Made by a program: the position numbers and the translations under genes
Notes under the pieces: model-generated
Databases searched by the model: none
What the model was told of the DNA's origin: nothing
Seen by the model: the letters and a program-made list of their open reading frames with translations, nothing else
Assembly: GCF_020179385.1 (NCBI RefSeq)
Contig: NZ_JAIBLJ010000003.1
Coordinates: 209,098-273,097, forward strand
Direction of reading: 5' to 3'
Source: Alkalihalobacillus sp. YIM B00296
Lineage (GTDB): Bacteria; Bacillota; Bacilli; Bacillales; Fictibacillaceae
Length of the DNA: 64,000 bases
Shown: one piece after another, positions 8,351-17,707 of the stretch
How positions within the stretch are numbered: position 1 is the stretch's first letter
How the letters are laid out: each line of letters starts with the position of its first letter

Positions 8351-8899
8351 TCATTTCGCATTCCTCTTTTGAATTTCTTCCATAACCTCTAAGATTCGTC
8401 CGTGAGCTTTTTGAATGAAATTTTTATTCTCGATGATCCTGCTTTCCCTTTTATCAGGAAGGGTAAGCAATGATTCTTGAGCTCTTTTGATTTTGCCTGT
8501 CAACTCCTGTAGAGGTGCTTCAATCAATTGACCACGGGCAGCCGGGGATTGTTCTCCTGACCGATCTCTATTGCTGCTTAACTGGTCAAGGACAAAATAT
8601 ATCGTGGCCGCTACACCATGCTTGCAAATCGGTGATCCATCCGGGCAGGTGCACGTCACTTCGTAACCATCCAGAAGAGGAATCCCATCCTCCAACTCAA
8701 AATAACCCCGTAGCTCATACACTGCTTGAGTCCCTTCTACCTTACATTCGAAGTGGCTGGGGAAAACTTGAAATCCATGAATGTGACGTTCATTATACAA
8801 TCTCATCCCACGTTGAAATCTTCTATAATCAACCCCGTCTGTGAATTGACTAAGCCAATGATGGAGTTGACTATCGTTTTTCCGGTTACGTCTTGTCAT
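8351..8899 (-). CDS. SWIM zinc-finger protein partner of SNF2 helicase
   Basis: A 182-residue protein with one SWIM zinc finger: CTCPDGSPICKHG (about 83-95) gives the CxC...CxH ligand set. The region before it ('GMRLYNERHIHGFQVF', 'YELRGYFEL') is the usual flank. The C-terminal half is charged and probably helical, with the stretch 'KIRRAQESLL'-like pattern near 140-150. ATG 8899 overlaps the SNF2 stop as ATGA, so translation is coupled. SWIM proteins next to SNF2 genes are a common Bacillaceae pair; they probably bind nucleic acid or helicase, but no process is established. Confidence 0.8.
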   Translation of the reverse strand: MTRRNRKNDSQLHHWLSQFTDGVDYRRFQRGMRLYNERHIHGFQVFPSHFECKVEGTQAVYELRGYFELEDGIPLLDGYEVTCTCPDGSPICKHGVAATIYFVLDQLSSNRDRSGEQSPAARGQLIEAPLQELTGKIKRAQESLLTLPDKRESRIIENKNFIQKAHGRILEVMEEIQKRNAK

Positions 8900-11800
8900 G
8901 AGTTCAACACCTTCTCCCGCAACTGGATCAGTTCAATGAATTCATTATCGGTCATCTCTGTCACCCATTGATCCTCGTGGTTGACAATTTGCGAGGTAAG
9001 TTCCGACTTCCGGTCGATCAGACGGTCGATCCCTTCTTCTAACGTCCCCTGGGTAATCATTTTGTACACTTGGACGTCCTGTTCCTGTCCGATCCGGTAT
9101 GCCCTGTCGGTCGCCTGGTTCTCAACGGCTGGATTCCACCACCGATCGATATGGATGACATGGTTGGCCTCAGTCAGGTTCAAGCCGACACCCCCAGCTT
9201 TGATTGATAGGATAAAGATGCATTTCTCCTTCGTGTTCCTGAACTTCCTTAAAAGCTGTTCCCGTTTCTGAGAGGGGATACCGCCGTGTAAAAAGAATAC
9301 TTTGATCTCCTGGTTGCCTTTCCCCAGGATTTTTTCGAGCAGTTCCCCCATTTTGACATACTGGGTGAACACCAAAGCCTTCTCACCGTCCTTGATATCA
9401 CCTTTTAATATATCAAGGAACTTCATCATTTTACCCGAGTGTGAGGCATCCGGTTCCGTCAAGCTCAATAATGCCGGGTGGTTGCAAACCTGCTTAAGCC
9501 TCGTTATACCTCCAAGGATCGTACCGCGCCGTTCCATACCGGTCGCTTTAAGCAATTTATCCCGGATCTGATCGACTACGGTTTGATATAAGGATGCCTG
9601 TTCCTTTGTCAATTGGCAGAATATTTTCGTTTCCGTCTTTTCTGGAAGCTCTTCCACAATCGATGTCTGCATTTTCGACCTTCTCAATAAAAATGGTTGG
9701 ATGAGGCGTTTCAAAACCTCTATCCGCTCCGGATTTCCTTCTTTTTCGATCGGCCGGATGAACTGTTGGCTGAAGGATGTACGGTTTCCTAAATATCCAG
9801 GGTTGAGAAAATCACAAATCGACCAAAGCTCTTCTAAACGGTTTTCCATCGGAGTACCAGTAAGGGCGATCCGATGTACAGATTTTAAAGAGCGGACGAT
9901 CTTGCTTTGCTTGGTCGTCGGGTTTTTGATCATTTGCGCTTCATCAAGGATCATCGTGTTCCATCTGATCGTCTGGAAGAGCTCATAGTCCCTTAAAACC
10001 AGCGCATAACTCGTGACGACGACATCCTGGCCGTTTAAGAACTGTTGGAATGCTACGTCATCCTGTGCACGGTCTGCCCCGTGATGGAGCACGATATTCA
10101 ATGACGGTGCAAAACGCCCGAATTCCTGCTTCCAATTCCCTAATACCGAGGTCGGACAGATGATCAGGTGTATTCCTTCATCCTGACCGCTGTCCAAGAG
10201 ATAAGAAATCGCTTGAATCGTCTTGCCGAGTCCCATATCATCTGCAAGACAGACTCCGATCCGTCTGTCCCGATGTGACCTGAGCCATTGGAAGCCTTTT
10301 TGCTGATACGGCCTCAGAGTTCCCTTGAATGTTTTCGGGACCTCATACTTTTCCTCAATCGGCGATAAAAAGTGTTCTAGATAATCATGGACCTCACGAT
10401 CGATCTGGAAGTTGATCTCCGAGTCGGAATCATTCTGGTTAGAAGCCAAACCGACCAGTGTTGCAAACGAGCTTTTGTGCCGAACAAGGGGTTCCAACTC
10501 AGTGATCTCATCATAAATCTGATCGATTTTCGATTGCGGTAACATGATCCATGTATCGTCCTTTTGGATGATATAGGATTGAGTCCGGACAAGCCTTTTG
10601 AACTCTTCTACTGACAATTCAATATCTCCGATGGCAATTTGCCAATTGAAATCCAACAAACTGCTAAGCCCGATTCCATGGTCACTTTTATTTTTCACAT
10701 TCAATGAGACCTGGACTTCTTTACTGTCGAGCGAACGGAATGACCAACCAGCAGGAAAGGTCAAATTGATATCCATGGATTTCAAAACACTCAAGTTTCC
10801 ATGCAGGGAGCGTAAGGTATCAAGGCCTATATCGGTAAAGCCATACTCCATCAAGTGCCTGCGGGATTTATAAAGGAAGTCATCGATCTGGACAAGATAG
10901 TTCAAGCGGTCATCTACCCAGCCTTTTATGTGGGAACGTACCACCTTCGGATCGTCCAATGGAACGCGTACAGCTTCGCCCTTTTCCATTCCTTTGACGA
11001 AAATGTGTAATGTCCATGATGCCATGTTTTCATCTGATAGAGGGAAACAATCGATGTCCAAGGAAGTTGCGGTAAAACCGGTTTGGATAAATTGCTGTTT
11101 AAAATGCACCAATCCTTTTTCAAGTGGTCGATAGGCATCGGCACTTAAAGGAGAATGCCACTTGCGGACCTCCCGGATCAAAACATGGAGTTTCTGCACT
11201 TCTTCTTTTTTCTCGATGATATGGAAAAAGCTTGTGTTCGAATTCAGAAGCGCCTTCTCCCAATGATTCATCAACTCAGACTCCCCTTGGTCAAGATCGA
11301 TTTCCGGTCCTGAAGAAACAAAGAGCTTCAAAATCTGATCGGCCCAAATGTCGAGCATAAGATTCTGCCATTCACGGATCGGAAACGTTGATAAATGTTC
11401 GAATGAAAAAATGAGCGGTGAAGCAGTTTTCAGCCAATTGGACAGTACACCCTCTTCAAGGACTTTTCTAGACAGCATCCATTGTGCATATACATAGTGC
11501 CGCTTTTCCTTTGAAATCTCATAGATTGTCGGGAAGTATTGTCCACCGTGGATAAGCGCCTCGATGCTCCTAGCGATCGATTCCCAATAAGCGAAACTCT
11601 CACCGAAATAGAAGGAACCCTCTGTACGGTGTGCAACGGGTTGTTGCAAGAATACATACACTCGCCACATATCAACAAGCATTCCTTCGACTTCGTAAAA
11701 CGCTTCATCCCATTCAACCATGAGTGTTTTGGATTCTTCTCGTTCACTTGTAAAAACATTAGAAATCCCTGATTCACCTAATAACCATTGCAAACGTGAT

Positions 11801-11910
11801 TTACTGATGGAAATCGGTTCTCCATTCGGCCGTGTCACCCAGATCAAAAACTTCCCTCTCTCATCAAGGGACGGTATGAATGTCATTTGCAAGTGGTAAT
11901 ATGTAATCAT
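8896..11910 (-). CDS. SNF2-family DNA-dependent ATPase
   Basis: The protein has 1004 residues from the ATG at 11910, chosen because GGGAG lies seven bases before it; an upstream ATG in frame lacks this. An N-terminal SNF2-associated region fills the first 540 residues. The motor follows: motif I DDMGLGKTIQ, Ia 'ICPTSVLGNWKQE', motif II DEAQ in 'LDEAQMIKN', motif III LTGTPMEN, then the C-terminal lobe with 'SIKAGGVGLNLTEANHVI', 'DRWWNPAVENQATDRAYRIGQ'-type motifs V and VI (last 120 residues). SNF2 motors move along double-stranded DNA and remodel protein-DNA complexes; bacterial members are linked to transcription recycling and repair. It forms a two-gene unit with the SWIM protein. Confidence 0.9.
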   Translation of the reverse strand: MITYYHLQMTFIPSLDERGKFLIWVTRPNGEPISISKSRLQWLLGESGISNVFTSEREESKTLMVEWDEAFYEVEGMLVDMWRVYVFLQQPVAHRTEGSFYFGESFAYWESIARSIEALIHGGQYFPTIYEISKEKRHYVYAQWMLSRKVLEEGVLSNWLKTASPLIFSFEHLSTFPIREWQNLMLDIWADQILKLFVSSGPEIDLDQGESELMNHWEKALLNSNTSFFHIIEKKEEVQKLHVLIREVRKWHSPLSADAYRPLEKGLVHFKQQFIQTGFTATSLDIDCFPLSDENMASWTLHIFVKGMEKGEAVRVPLDDPKVVRSHIKGWVDDRLNYLVQIDDFLYKSRRHLMEYGFTDIGLDTLRSLHGNLSVLKSMDINLTFPAGWSFRSLDSKEVQVSLNVKNKSDHGIGLSSLLDFNWQIAIGDIELSVEEFKRLVRTQSYIIQKDDTWIMLPQSKIDQIYDEITELEPLVRHKSSFATLVGLASNQNDSDSEINFQIDREVHDYLEHFLSPIEEKYEVPKTFKGTLRPYQQKGFQWLRSHRDRRIGVCLADDMGLGKTIQAISYLLDSGQDEGIHLIICPTSVLGNWKQEFGRFAPSLNIVLHHGADRAQDDVAFQQFLNGQDVVVTSYALVLRDYELFQTIRWNTMILDEAQMIKNPTTKQSKIVRSLKSVHRIALTGTPMENRLEELWSICDFLNPGYLGNRTSFSQQFIRPIEKEGNPERIEVLKRLIQPFLLRRSKMQTSIVEELPEKTETKIFCQLTKEQASLYQTVVDQIRDKLLKATGMERRGTILGGITRLKQVCNHPALLSLTEPDASHSGKMMKFLDILKGDIKDGEKALVFTQYVKMGELLEKILGKGNQEIKVFFLHGGIPSQKREQLLRKFRNTKEKCIFILSIKAGGVGLNLTEANHVIHIDRWWNPAVENQATDRAYRIGQEQDVQVYKMITQGTLEEGIDRLIDRKSELTSQIVNHEDQWVTEMTDNEFIELIQLREKVLNS

Positions 11911-12040
11911 CGCTAAACTCCCATTGGAATACAGTTTCCTCAAATTTTGTCCATAAAGCCTATTTTACCATATATCTTGAAATCTATAAATTCCATTCCT
12001 GTTGAGGTCTGATCCACCTGAATATTGGTGGGAAGAATGA

Positions 12041-12108
12041 CCGAAACAAAAGACCCATCATATTCGGTCCCCTTCACATGCCTGCTTCATAGTATGTGGG
12101 TTTTTCGG
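12041..12108 (-). terminator. Possible terminator after the RsiV-like gene
   Basis: CCGAAACAAAAGACCCATCATA and TATGTGGGTTTTTCGG are near complements about 25 bases apart; the minus-strand reading ends in TCTTTTGTTT. It lies 27 bases past the stop at 12135. Confidence 0.5.
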
Positions 12109-12134
12109 ACAGATGATGAGTCGCAATCGGCTAT

Positions 12135-12740
12135 TTATCTGGACGTCAATTGACGGATCGGACTGTTTCTAGAAAGCATCTGCATTACAACGTCGAACGG
12201 AACCGGAATTTCGAGGAACCCATAAGCATAAGGGGTATATTCATAGATCTGGTAAAATAAAACCAGCATTTGCTCCGTCAAATAGTACTCTTGTTTGTCA
12301 TTCACTTTAGGAGGTTGATCGAAAACCGGGATTTTTTCAGCTTTTATATAATTACTGACGTACCTGGTCAATCTCGTCTTATAATAACTATTCGGATTGA
12401 ATAATTCAGGAAAGCTGAAATTTTGCCCAGTCAGTGTAGAAAACGTCAATGCTTTTTGAACTTGCATAGGGTGTGCAGCATGTTCCTTGTAGAAATCCAA
12501 AAGGATGATGAGACTTAACACACCGTTACGGTTCACTTTTATCGTGTAGGAAATATGGACACTTGTATCTGGTTCCTCCACCTCTTCCTTCAAGGAATCG
12601 ACAAGTCTGCGAATATCTTTATTGATCTGTCCTTCGACTTTCTTATCTTTCATCCCGACAAGTTTTGGATACATCACTTTCGTCGGTCCTTTTTCACTCG
12701 TAATGGTGATCACTTTCACCGGTTTGATTGGATCAAACAT
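12135..12740 (-). CDS. DUF3298/RsiV-like domain protein
   Basis: From ATG 12740 (AGAGG seven bases before) the product has 201 residues. The pattern 'YPKLVGMKDKKVEGQINKDI' (about 24-43), 'VSYTIKVNRNGVLSLI'-like strand in the middle, 'ALTFSTLTGQNFSFPELF' (about 99-116) and 'YLTEQMLVLFYQIYEYTPYA' (about 150-170) is the DUF4163 plus DUF3298 arrangement of RsiV and PdaC. No signal peptide or membrane segment is seen, so it is probably cytoplasmic or loses its anchor. RsiV homologues bind lysozyme; whether this one binds anything similar is unknown. It stands alone between convergent or divergent neighbours. Confidence 0.6.
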   Translation of the reverse strand: MFDPIKPVKVITITSEKGPTKVMYPKLVGMKDKKVEGQINKDIRRLVDSLKEEVEEPDTSVHISYTIKVNRNGVLSLIILLDFYKEHAAHPMQVQKALTFSTLTGQNFSFPELFNPNSYYKTRLTRYVSNYIKAEKIPVFDQPPKVNDKQEYYLTEQMLVLFYQIYEYTPYAYGFLEIPVPFDVVMQMLSRNSPIRQLTSR

Positions 12741-12847
12741 CCTATAACCTCTTTTCAATTCGGGCGTAGGCGATTATCATGATGATATATGTTATTCAAT
12801 TTCCACTATATTGGTACAGAATTCTTAATGGAAAGGTGAGATATGAT

Positions 12848-13351
12848 TTGATTCGGAAAGCAGAGGAAAAAGACATCAGGCAAATTGCCGAAGTCCATGT
12901 GGCAAGCTGGAAAACAACGTATCGTGGGATTGTGTCCGATCTATTCCTTGATTCGTTGTCACCTGAACAAAAAGTCGATCAATGGACCAGGAATCTTGCA
13001 CAACCTGATCCGATTTTGTTTGTAGCAATTGAAGATGACAGGGTTGTCGGATTCATCAGTGCAGGGAAATGCAGAAAAAAAGATCTTCCTTTTGAGGCAG
13101 AGGTATACGCCATATACATATTTGAAGAATATCAGCAGAAAGGGATCGGGAAAGAGTTGATCGTTCAGGCGGTTGAAGAGTTTAAAATCCGAAACTGGAA
13201 TTCGATGCTGATCTGGGTATTGGAAGAAAACGATTCTAAGCAATTTTATGAAAATATGGGTGGTAAGGAAGCTGGACGCGCTCAATTGGAGATCGAGGGG
13301 CAACTCCACGAAGAAATCGCCTATGGATGGGATGATCTGCATACACTTTGA
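12848..13351 (+). CDS. GNAT N-acetyltransferase
   Basis: The likely start is TTG 12848 (product MIRKAEEKDIRQ), since AAAGGTGA lies about seven bases before it and GNAT proteins typically begin this way. The 167 residues include the acetyl-CoA loop motif A as 'IYIFEEYQQKGIGKELIVQA' (about 84-103; Q/R-x-x-G-x-G/A form QQKGIGKEL), preceded by 'VVGFISAGK'. The C-terminus 'FYENMGGKEAGRAQ' is the standard motif B. The substrate is unknown. It is divergent from the RsiV-like gene. Confidence 0.8.
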   Translation: MIRKAEEKDIRQIAEVHVASWKTTYRGIVSDLFLDSLSPEQKVDQWTRNLAQPDPILFVAIEDDRVVGFISAGKCRKKDLPFEAEVYAIYIFEEYQQKGIGKELIVQAVEEFKIRNWNSMLIWVLEENDSKQFYENMGGKEAGRAQLEIEGQLHEEIAYGWDDLHTL

Positions 13352-13435
13352 TTGATATAAAAAAGCCGATTTCGAAACTTATGAGCCAATTATCAATTTT
13401 ATGAGCCGAGCTGCAAAATATATTCGTCGACAGAC

Positions 13436-13557
13436 AAGGGGCTGTCCCAAAACAATAGTGTCAGACACCACCACACAACATTTTGTTTCAAAAACACACT
13501 TTTTCTCAAAATGTTGCTAGGGACGGTGAGAGTCAGACACTGATGGGACAGCCCCTT
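13436..13557. repeat. 122-bp MITE-like element with nested inverted repeats
   Basis: The ends AAGGGGCTGTCCCA (13436-13449) and TGGGACAGCCCCTT (13544-13557) are perfect 14-bp inverted repeats. Inside are CAACATTTTG / CAAAATGTTG and two copies of GTCAGACAC. The whole can fold into one long cruciform. It carries no ORF and lies between a plus-strand gene end and a minus-strand gene end, so it may also serve as a bidirectional terminator. Confidence 0.7.
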
Positions 13558-13563
13558 TATCGA

Positions 13564-13878
13564 TTAATCATAGGATTCCTTTTCAAGCCCGTCATATATG
13601 TCCTCGATTTCAGTGAGGAAATTCAGATGCAGAGGACCTGGTAATTGAACCAGGATTTTCTCGATTTCAGGCATGGACTCCATTTCTTCATAGCTGGCAG
13701 GTTTTACATCAAGTGAAATATACCAGCTTTTCAACGTATCGATCATTTCATAGAAATGGCGTTCGAAGCGTTCTGCCCACTCAGCCCCTTCATCTCTAGA
13801 CGTATTCTGCATTTGCTCCCAGTCTTCTAATACGATTGACAGCTTTTCTTTTACCCTTTCAAAATTACTTTGTGACAT
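13564..13878 (-). CDS. Uncharacterised 104-residue acidic protein
   Basis: The product (MSQSNFERVKEKLSIVLEDW...) is acidic and helical, with aromatic-rich 'FERHFYEMIDTLKSWYISLD' in the middle. I do not recognise the family. Its ATG at 13878 overlaps the 3' end of the nicotinamidase gene by 14 bp with GAAGG before it, so the two are translationally linked and probably in one operon. Confidence 0.6.
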   Translation of the reverse strand: MSQSNFERVKEKLSIVLEDWEQMQNTSRDEGAEWAERFERHFYEMIDTLKSWYISLDVKPASYEEMESMPEIEKILVQLPGPLHLNFLTEIEDIYDGLEKESYD

Positions 13879-14434
13879 TTGAACCTTCAGCTGCCTTGAC
13901 CACTTCTGCTCCTAATGTGTTTTTAAAATGCTCAAGCGCCCAATCATGACCTACAGGATTGAACGTCTGTACCGCATCCTCATGGACAACGATCTTGAAT
14001 CCTTTATTATAAGCATCGACAGCCGTGTGCAAGACACAAATATCTGTACAGACACCGACGAGATGAACTACCTGAATGCCACGCTCGCGGAGTTTCAATT
14101 CAAGATCTGTACCTGCAAACGCACTGTAACGCGTTTTATCCATCCAATAAACCTGGTCCTTTACTGTTTCATAATATTCACCAAGCATGCCATATTGATA
14201 TCGACCGGAAGTGCCACGGATATTATGCGCAGGGAACAAAGCACTCTCCGGATGGTTCGGATCATTTTCGTCATGGACATCTACCGCAAAAACGACATAC
14301 TCGCCCGCTTCTGCAAAAGATCGGGTCAATTCCGTGATCCGGTTTTCAATCGACTGGCCAGCTTCCCCACAAGTCAAACGCCCGTCATCTGCTACAAAAT
14401 CATTTGTATAATCAATGACAATCAAAGCCTTCAC
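13865..14434 (-). CDS. pncA: Nicotinamidase/isochorismatase family (PncA-like)
   Basis: A 189-residue hydrolase with the family triad: Asp8 in 'ALIVIDYTNDF', Lys near 100 in 'WMDKTRYSAF', and Cys near 135 in 'VGVCTDICVLHTA'. 'VDVHDENDPNHPES' (about 52-65) gives the metal-binding Asp/His residues. This is the PncA (YueJ) pattern of nicotinamide deamidation in NAD salvage, in the cytosol. The start is GTG 14434, with AGGGGG eight bases before it. A broader isochorismatase-type substrate cannot be excluded, but the metal site favours nicotinamidase. Confidence 0.85.
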   Translation of the reverse strand: MKALIVIDYTNDFVADDGRLTCGEAGQSIENRITELTRSFAEAGEYVVFAVDVHDENDPNHPESALFPAHNIRGTSGRYQYGMLGEYYETVKDQVYWMDKTRYSAFAGTDLELKLRERGIQVVHLVGVCTDICVLHTAVDAYNKGFKIVVHEDAVQTFNPVGHDWALEHFKNTLGAEVVKAAEGSNVTK

Positions 14435-14511
14435 AAGACATTCCCCCTATCATATTCTTCTTCCATTATAACGGAAAAAAGCACCCGAAAATGAGTGCTT
14501 TTTCATTTTTG

Positions 14512-14767
14512 AAAATTTCGCCGTTTATCATTCGAATTAAAAGACGGCTAATTAGAAACAACCCCGGCTAAAGGCGTCACATCCTGTGACAATGCCGGTA
14601 CTAGTACGTCCTGTACGTCGAAAGTTCAAGGCACGATGGTTTTGAGGACGGGATAAATGAAACCGGCTAAACACGTCACATCATGTGACGACGCCGGACC
14701 TAGTACATCCTGTACGTCGGAGGACCGGAAAAACTAAGTAACGCCGAAATTCTCCGTTTATCATTCA
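14512..14767. repeat. Paired 57-bp repeats flanked by 13-bp direct repeats
   Basis: Copies at 14564-14620 and 14663-14719 share CCGGCTAA..CGTCACATC.TGTGAC and CTAGTAC.TCCTGTACGTCG, each with the palindromes GTCACATCCTGTGAC and GTAC..CCTGTAC. CCGTTTATCATTC occurs both before (about 14521) and after (about 14755) the pair. This fills the gap between fhs and pncA; no gene is visible in it. Confidence 0.7.
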
Positions 14768-14771
14768 CCGA

Positions 14772-16460
14772 CTAGAACAATCCTACAGCCTGGCCCTTCT
14801 CATTGACATCCATATTCAATGCAGCAGGTTTTTTCGGCAATCCAGGCATCGTCATCACATTTCCGGTCAGTGCAACGATGAAACCAGCCCCGATCGATGC
14901 GCGTAATTCACGGATCTGGATTCTAAATCCTTTTGGACGACCAAAAAGTGTAGGGTCATCCGATAACGAATACTGGGTTTTAGCCATACAGACAGGCAGA
15001 TTATCCCAGCCATTGTTCTTAAATTCTTTCAGTTGTTTCATTGCTTTGCTTGAGAAGTCTACGCCATCTGCACCATAAACGATCCGTGCAATCGTCTCGA
15101 TTTTCTCTTCAATCGGAAGATCGAGCGTGTAGAGCGGCTTATAGTTGTTTTTGGATGACTCAATCATATCGACAACCTTTTGTGCAAGCTCTTCTCCACC
15201 CTGACCACCGTCAGCCCATACTTTAGCTATGGCAACTTCTACACCGTTTTTCGCACACCATTCCTTGACATACTCGACTTCACGGTCTGTATCTTTCATG
15301 AAATGGTTTAGGGCCACTACAAATGGCAATCCGAATGCTTTTACAGTCTCAAGATGCTTTTCGAGATTGATCATTCCTGATGCAAGGGCATCAAGGTTTT
15401 CCTCGCCCAACCGATCTTTCGGAACGCCACCGTGCATCTTCAATGCTCTTACCGTCGCCACTACAACGACAAGATTTGGATCGATTTCACCGTAACGTGC
15501 TTTTATATCTAGGAACTTCTCAGCCCCGAGGTCAGCACCGAAACCAGATTCCGTAACGACATAATCACCTAGTTTTGATGCCATTTTCGTTGCAATGACA
15601 CTGTTGCAACCATGTGCAATGTTTGCAAATGGACCACCATGGATCAATGCAGGTGTGTTTTCCAACGTCTGTACGAGGTTCGGCTTGATCGCGTCTTTTA
15701 AAAGAAGCGTAAGCGCACCTCCAACACCGAGATCCTTGACTGTCACAGGCTGCTTATCGGTGTCATAGGCAATGACCATTTTAGAAAGGCGCTGCTTCAG
15801 ATCTCTGATGTTCTGGGACAGACAGAAGATCGCCATGATTTCTGATGCAACCGTAATATCGAACCCGTCTTCGCGTGGAACCCCTTGTAGGGGCCCCCCG
15901 AGACCGACAACGACATTTCTGAGTGAACGGTCGTTCATATCAACGACACGCTTCCAGACAATCCTGCGTGTATCGATGTTCAGTTCATTCCCCTGGTGGA
16001 TATGGTTATCGATCAATGCTGATAACGCATTGTTCGCTGTCGTAATCGCATGTAAGTCCCCTGTGAAATGCAGATTGATTTCTTCCATCGGCATGACTTG
16101 AGAGTAACCGCCGCCAGCAGCACCGCCTTTGATCCCCATGCTTGGTCCAAGGGATGGCTCACGTAATGCAACCAACGCTTTTTTTCCAATTTTATTAAGC
16201 GCCTGGCCAAGACCGACGGTCACAGTAGATTTTCCTTCCCCAGCAGGCGTCGGATTGATTGATGTGACCAGGACAACTTTTCCTTCTGCTGTATCCTTCA
16301 AGCGATCCATCACATCCAGTGAGATTTTTGCTTTGTAACGTCCGTATGGTTCCCACTCTTCCGCTGATAGATTCAATCGTTCAGCAACTTCTTTTATCGG
16401 CAAAAGCTTTGCCTCCTGGGCAATTTCAATGTCAGTCTTAACTTTGGTGTTCTCAACCAC
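14772..16460 (-). CDS. fhs: Formate-tetrahydrofolate ligase
   Basis: The 562-residue enzyme condenses formate with tetrahydrofolate using ATP to give 10-formyl-THF for one-carbon metabolism. The ATP-binding region '[20 protein letters not shown]' (about 69-88) holds the P-loop PAGEGKST; '[20 protein letters not shown]' follows (about 99-118), and the C-terminus has '[16 protein letters not shown]', all FTHFS signatures. Length is typical (about 555-560). The start is GTG 16460 with GGAGGG eight bases before. It is monocistronic, followed by a repeat-filled gap. Confidence 0.95.
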   Translation of the reverse strand: MVENTKVKTDIEIAQEAKLLPIKEVAERLNLSAEEWEPYGRYKAKISLDVMDRLKDTAEGKVVLVTSINPTPAGEGKSTVTVGLGQALNKIGKKALVALREPSLGPSMGIKGGAAGGGYSQVMPMEEINLHFTGDLHAITTANNALSALIDNHIHQGNELNIDTRRIVWKRVVDMNDRSLRNVVVGLGGPLQGVPREDGFDITVASEIMAIFCLSQNIRDLKQRLSKMVIAYDTDKQPVTVKDLGVGGALTLLLKDAIKPNLVQTLENTPALIHGGPFANIAHGCNSVIATKMASKLGDYVVTESGFGADLGAEKFLDIKARYGEIDPNLVVVVATVRALKMHGGVPKDRLGEENLDALASGMINLEKHLETVKAFGLPFVVALNHFMKDTDREVEYVKEWCAKNGVEVAIAKVWADGGQGGEELAQKVVDMIESSKNNYKPLYTLDLPIEEKIETIARIVYGADGVDFSSKAMKQLKEFKNNGWDNLPVCMAKTQYSLSDDPTLFGRPKGFRIQIRELRASIGAGFIVALTGNVMTMPGLPKKPAALNMDVNEKGQAVGLF

Positions 16461-16595
16461 GTGACAATCCCTCCATCATCTAATTACACTTGATTCTATT
16501 CTTGCAACGTCTATTTAAATACGCCACCCTCCATTACGATAACAATACTCGGAAAAAAATGGAAGCCCTTTCATATGAAATGGAAGAACTATTTG

Positions 16596-17459
16596 CTATT
16601 TTCGTATAAGCTCTGTTCCTTCAGATGATTGCTTTACTTTTCCTTCCTTCATCAACTTACCGATCGCTCTTTTAAATGCGGCTTTCGAAAGCCCAAATTC
16701 CTCTTTGATCTCCTCTGGAGCAGATTTGTCATGATAGGGCAAGAATCCATCGTTTTGCTCTAGACAATCGATCAGACGCTGAGAATCTTCTTCATACGCA
16801 ATCTCTTTCGGTGCTTTGAGAGATACGTTCATCCTGCCATCTTCACGTACGAAGGTGACGCGTACTTGTAACCGCTGACCGAGACGCAAGTTCGTTTCTG
16901 CTTCTTCTTCATGCAGGAAAGCAATATAACGGTCATCCGTAAAAATCATCGCACCTTGCTCGTTGAAGCGATAGACATGCCCAGTCAAGTATTGATTTCG
17001 AAGGTTGTCAGGAGCCGCTTGAGATAGCGTTTCGATTTCTTCATTCGTTGCAAGATCTGCGAACAGTCTGCCTTTCTTATCCGTACGAAGTCCGCAGTAT
17101 AGCTTATCCCCTTCTTTCGGCCATAAAGAGCGTTCAGCAGGTAGATCGTCCTTTGAAAGCAAGACATCCTTTTTGATACCTATATTCATAAAAGCACCTA
17201 AATGATACTTCACACCGACTACCTCCAACCATGCAATACTGTTCATATCGATGAAAGGCATGGCTGTCGTTGCTGCCAGACGCCCTTTATGATCATGATA
17301 AAGGAAAACCTTCACTCTTTCATCGTTTTCCAAATCATTTTCCGTTTCTGATCGATGGAGAAAGACCTCTTCCCTTTTCGAATTCGTCAGCATATAACCT
17401 AACTCTGTCTTACGATCAACAATCAAATGAACGATGTTTCCAGCTTCTAATGAATTCAT
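16596..17459 (-). CDS. cvfB: CvfB-type S1 RNA-binding protein (YitL-like)
   Basis: The 287-residue product has the CvfB layout: three S1-like beta-barrels ('EAGNIVHLIVDRKTELGYML', 'AWLEVVGVKYHLGAFMNIGI', 'LTGHVYRFNEQGAMIFTD') and a winged helix at the end ('EEIKEEFGLSKAAFKRAIGK', about 246-265). In Staphylococcus this protein binds RNA and affects virulence gene expression; B. subtilis YitL is the homologue. It acts in the cytoplasm. AAAGGAAG precedes ATG 17459, and a good extended -10 promoter is at 17501-17528. Confidence 0.9.
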   Translation of the reverse strand: MNSLEAGNIVHLIVDRKTELGYMLTNSKREEVFLHRSETENDLENDERVKVFLYHDHKGRLAATTAMPFIDMNSIAWLEVVGVKYHLGAFMNIGIKKDVLLSKDDLPAERSLWPKEGDKLYCGLRTDKKGRLFADLATNEEIETLSQAAPDNLRNQYLTGHVYRFNEQGAMIFTDDRYIAFLHEEEAETNLRLGQRLQVRVTFVREDGRMNVSLKAPKEIAYEEDSQRLIDCLEQNDGFLPYHDKSAPEEIKEEFGLSKAAFKRAIGKLMKEGKVKQSSEGTELIRK

Positions 17460-17500
17460 TTTAACAACTTCCTTTACGTTCTTTGTCCTTATTCTTTCCC

Positions 17501-17528
17501 ATTATATCAGAATGATTGACCCTGATAA
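17501..17528 (-). promoter_or_regulatory. Extended -10 promoter of cvfB
   Basis: On the minus strand TTATCA (17523-17528), 16 bp, then TGATATAAT with TATAAT at 17501-17506. It overlaps the 3' end of the dead VOC gene. Confidence 0.55.
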
Positions 17529-17707
17529 TCACAAAATTCCACGAGGGTCCCTTCTATTGAAATCGGATCAAGATAGATCAATATACATCCTAATTTGTTC
17601 GTACGATAGGTATCTTCCAAAAAACATATTCCCTTTTCCTTACCTTCTTCAATCGCTTTTTCAAGATCATCAACCCGTTAAGCGATATGATCAAAAGTCT
17701 TTTTCAT
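17507..17707 (-). pseudogene. Remnant of a VOC (methylmalonyl-CoA epimerase-like) gene
   Basis: From ATG 17707 the frame reads MKKTFDHIA, an in-frame TAA, then RVDDLEKAIEEGKEKGI and GCILIYLDPISIEGTLVEFC to a TGA at 17507. 'HIA.RVDDLEKAI' and 'DP.S..GTLVEFC' are the characteristic pieces of the C-terminal half of methylmalonyl-CoA epimerase. The N-terminal half is absent and the one stop codon interrupts the rest, so it cannot make the enzyme. It encodes 66 codons only. What remains is recent enough to be readable. Confidence 0.75.
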
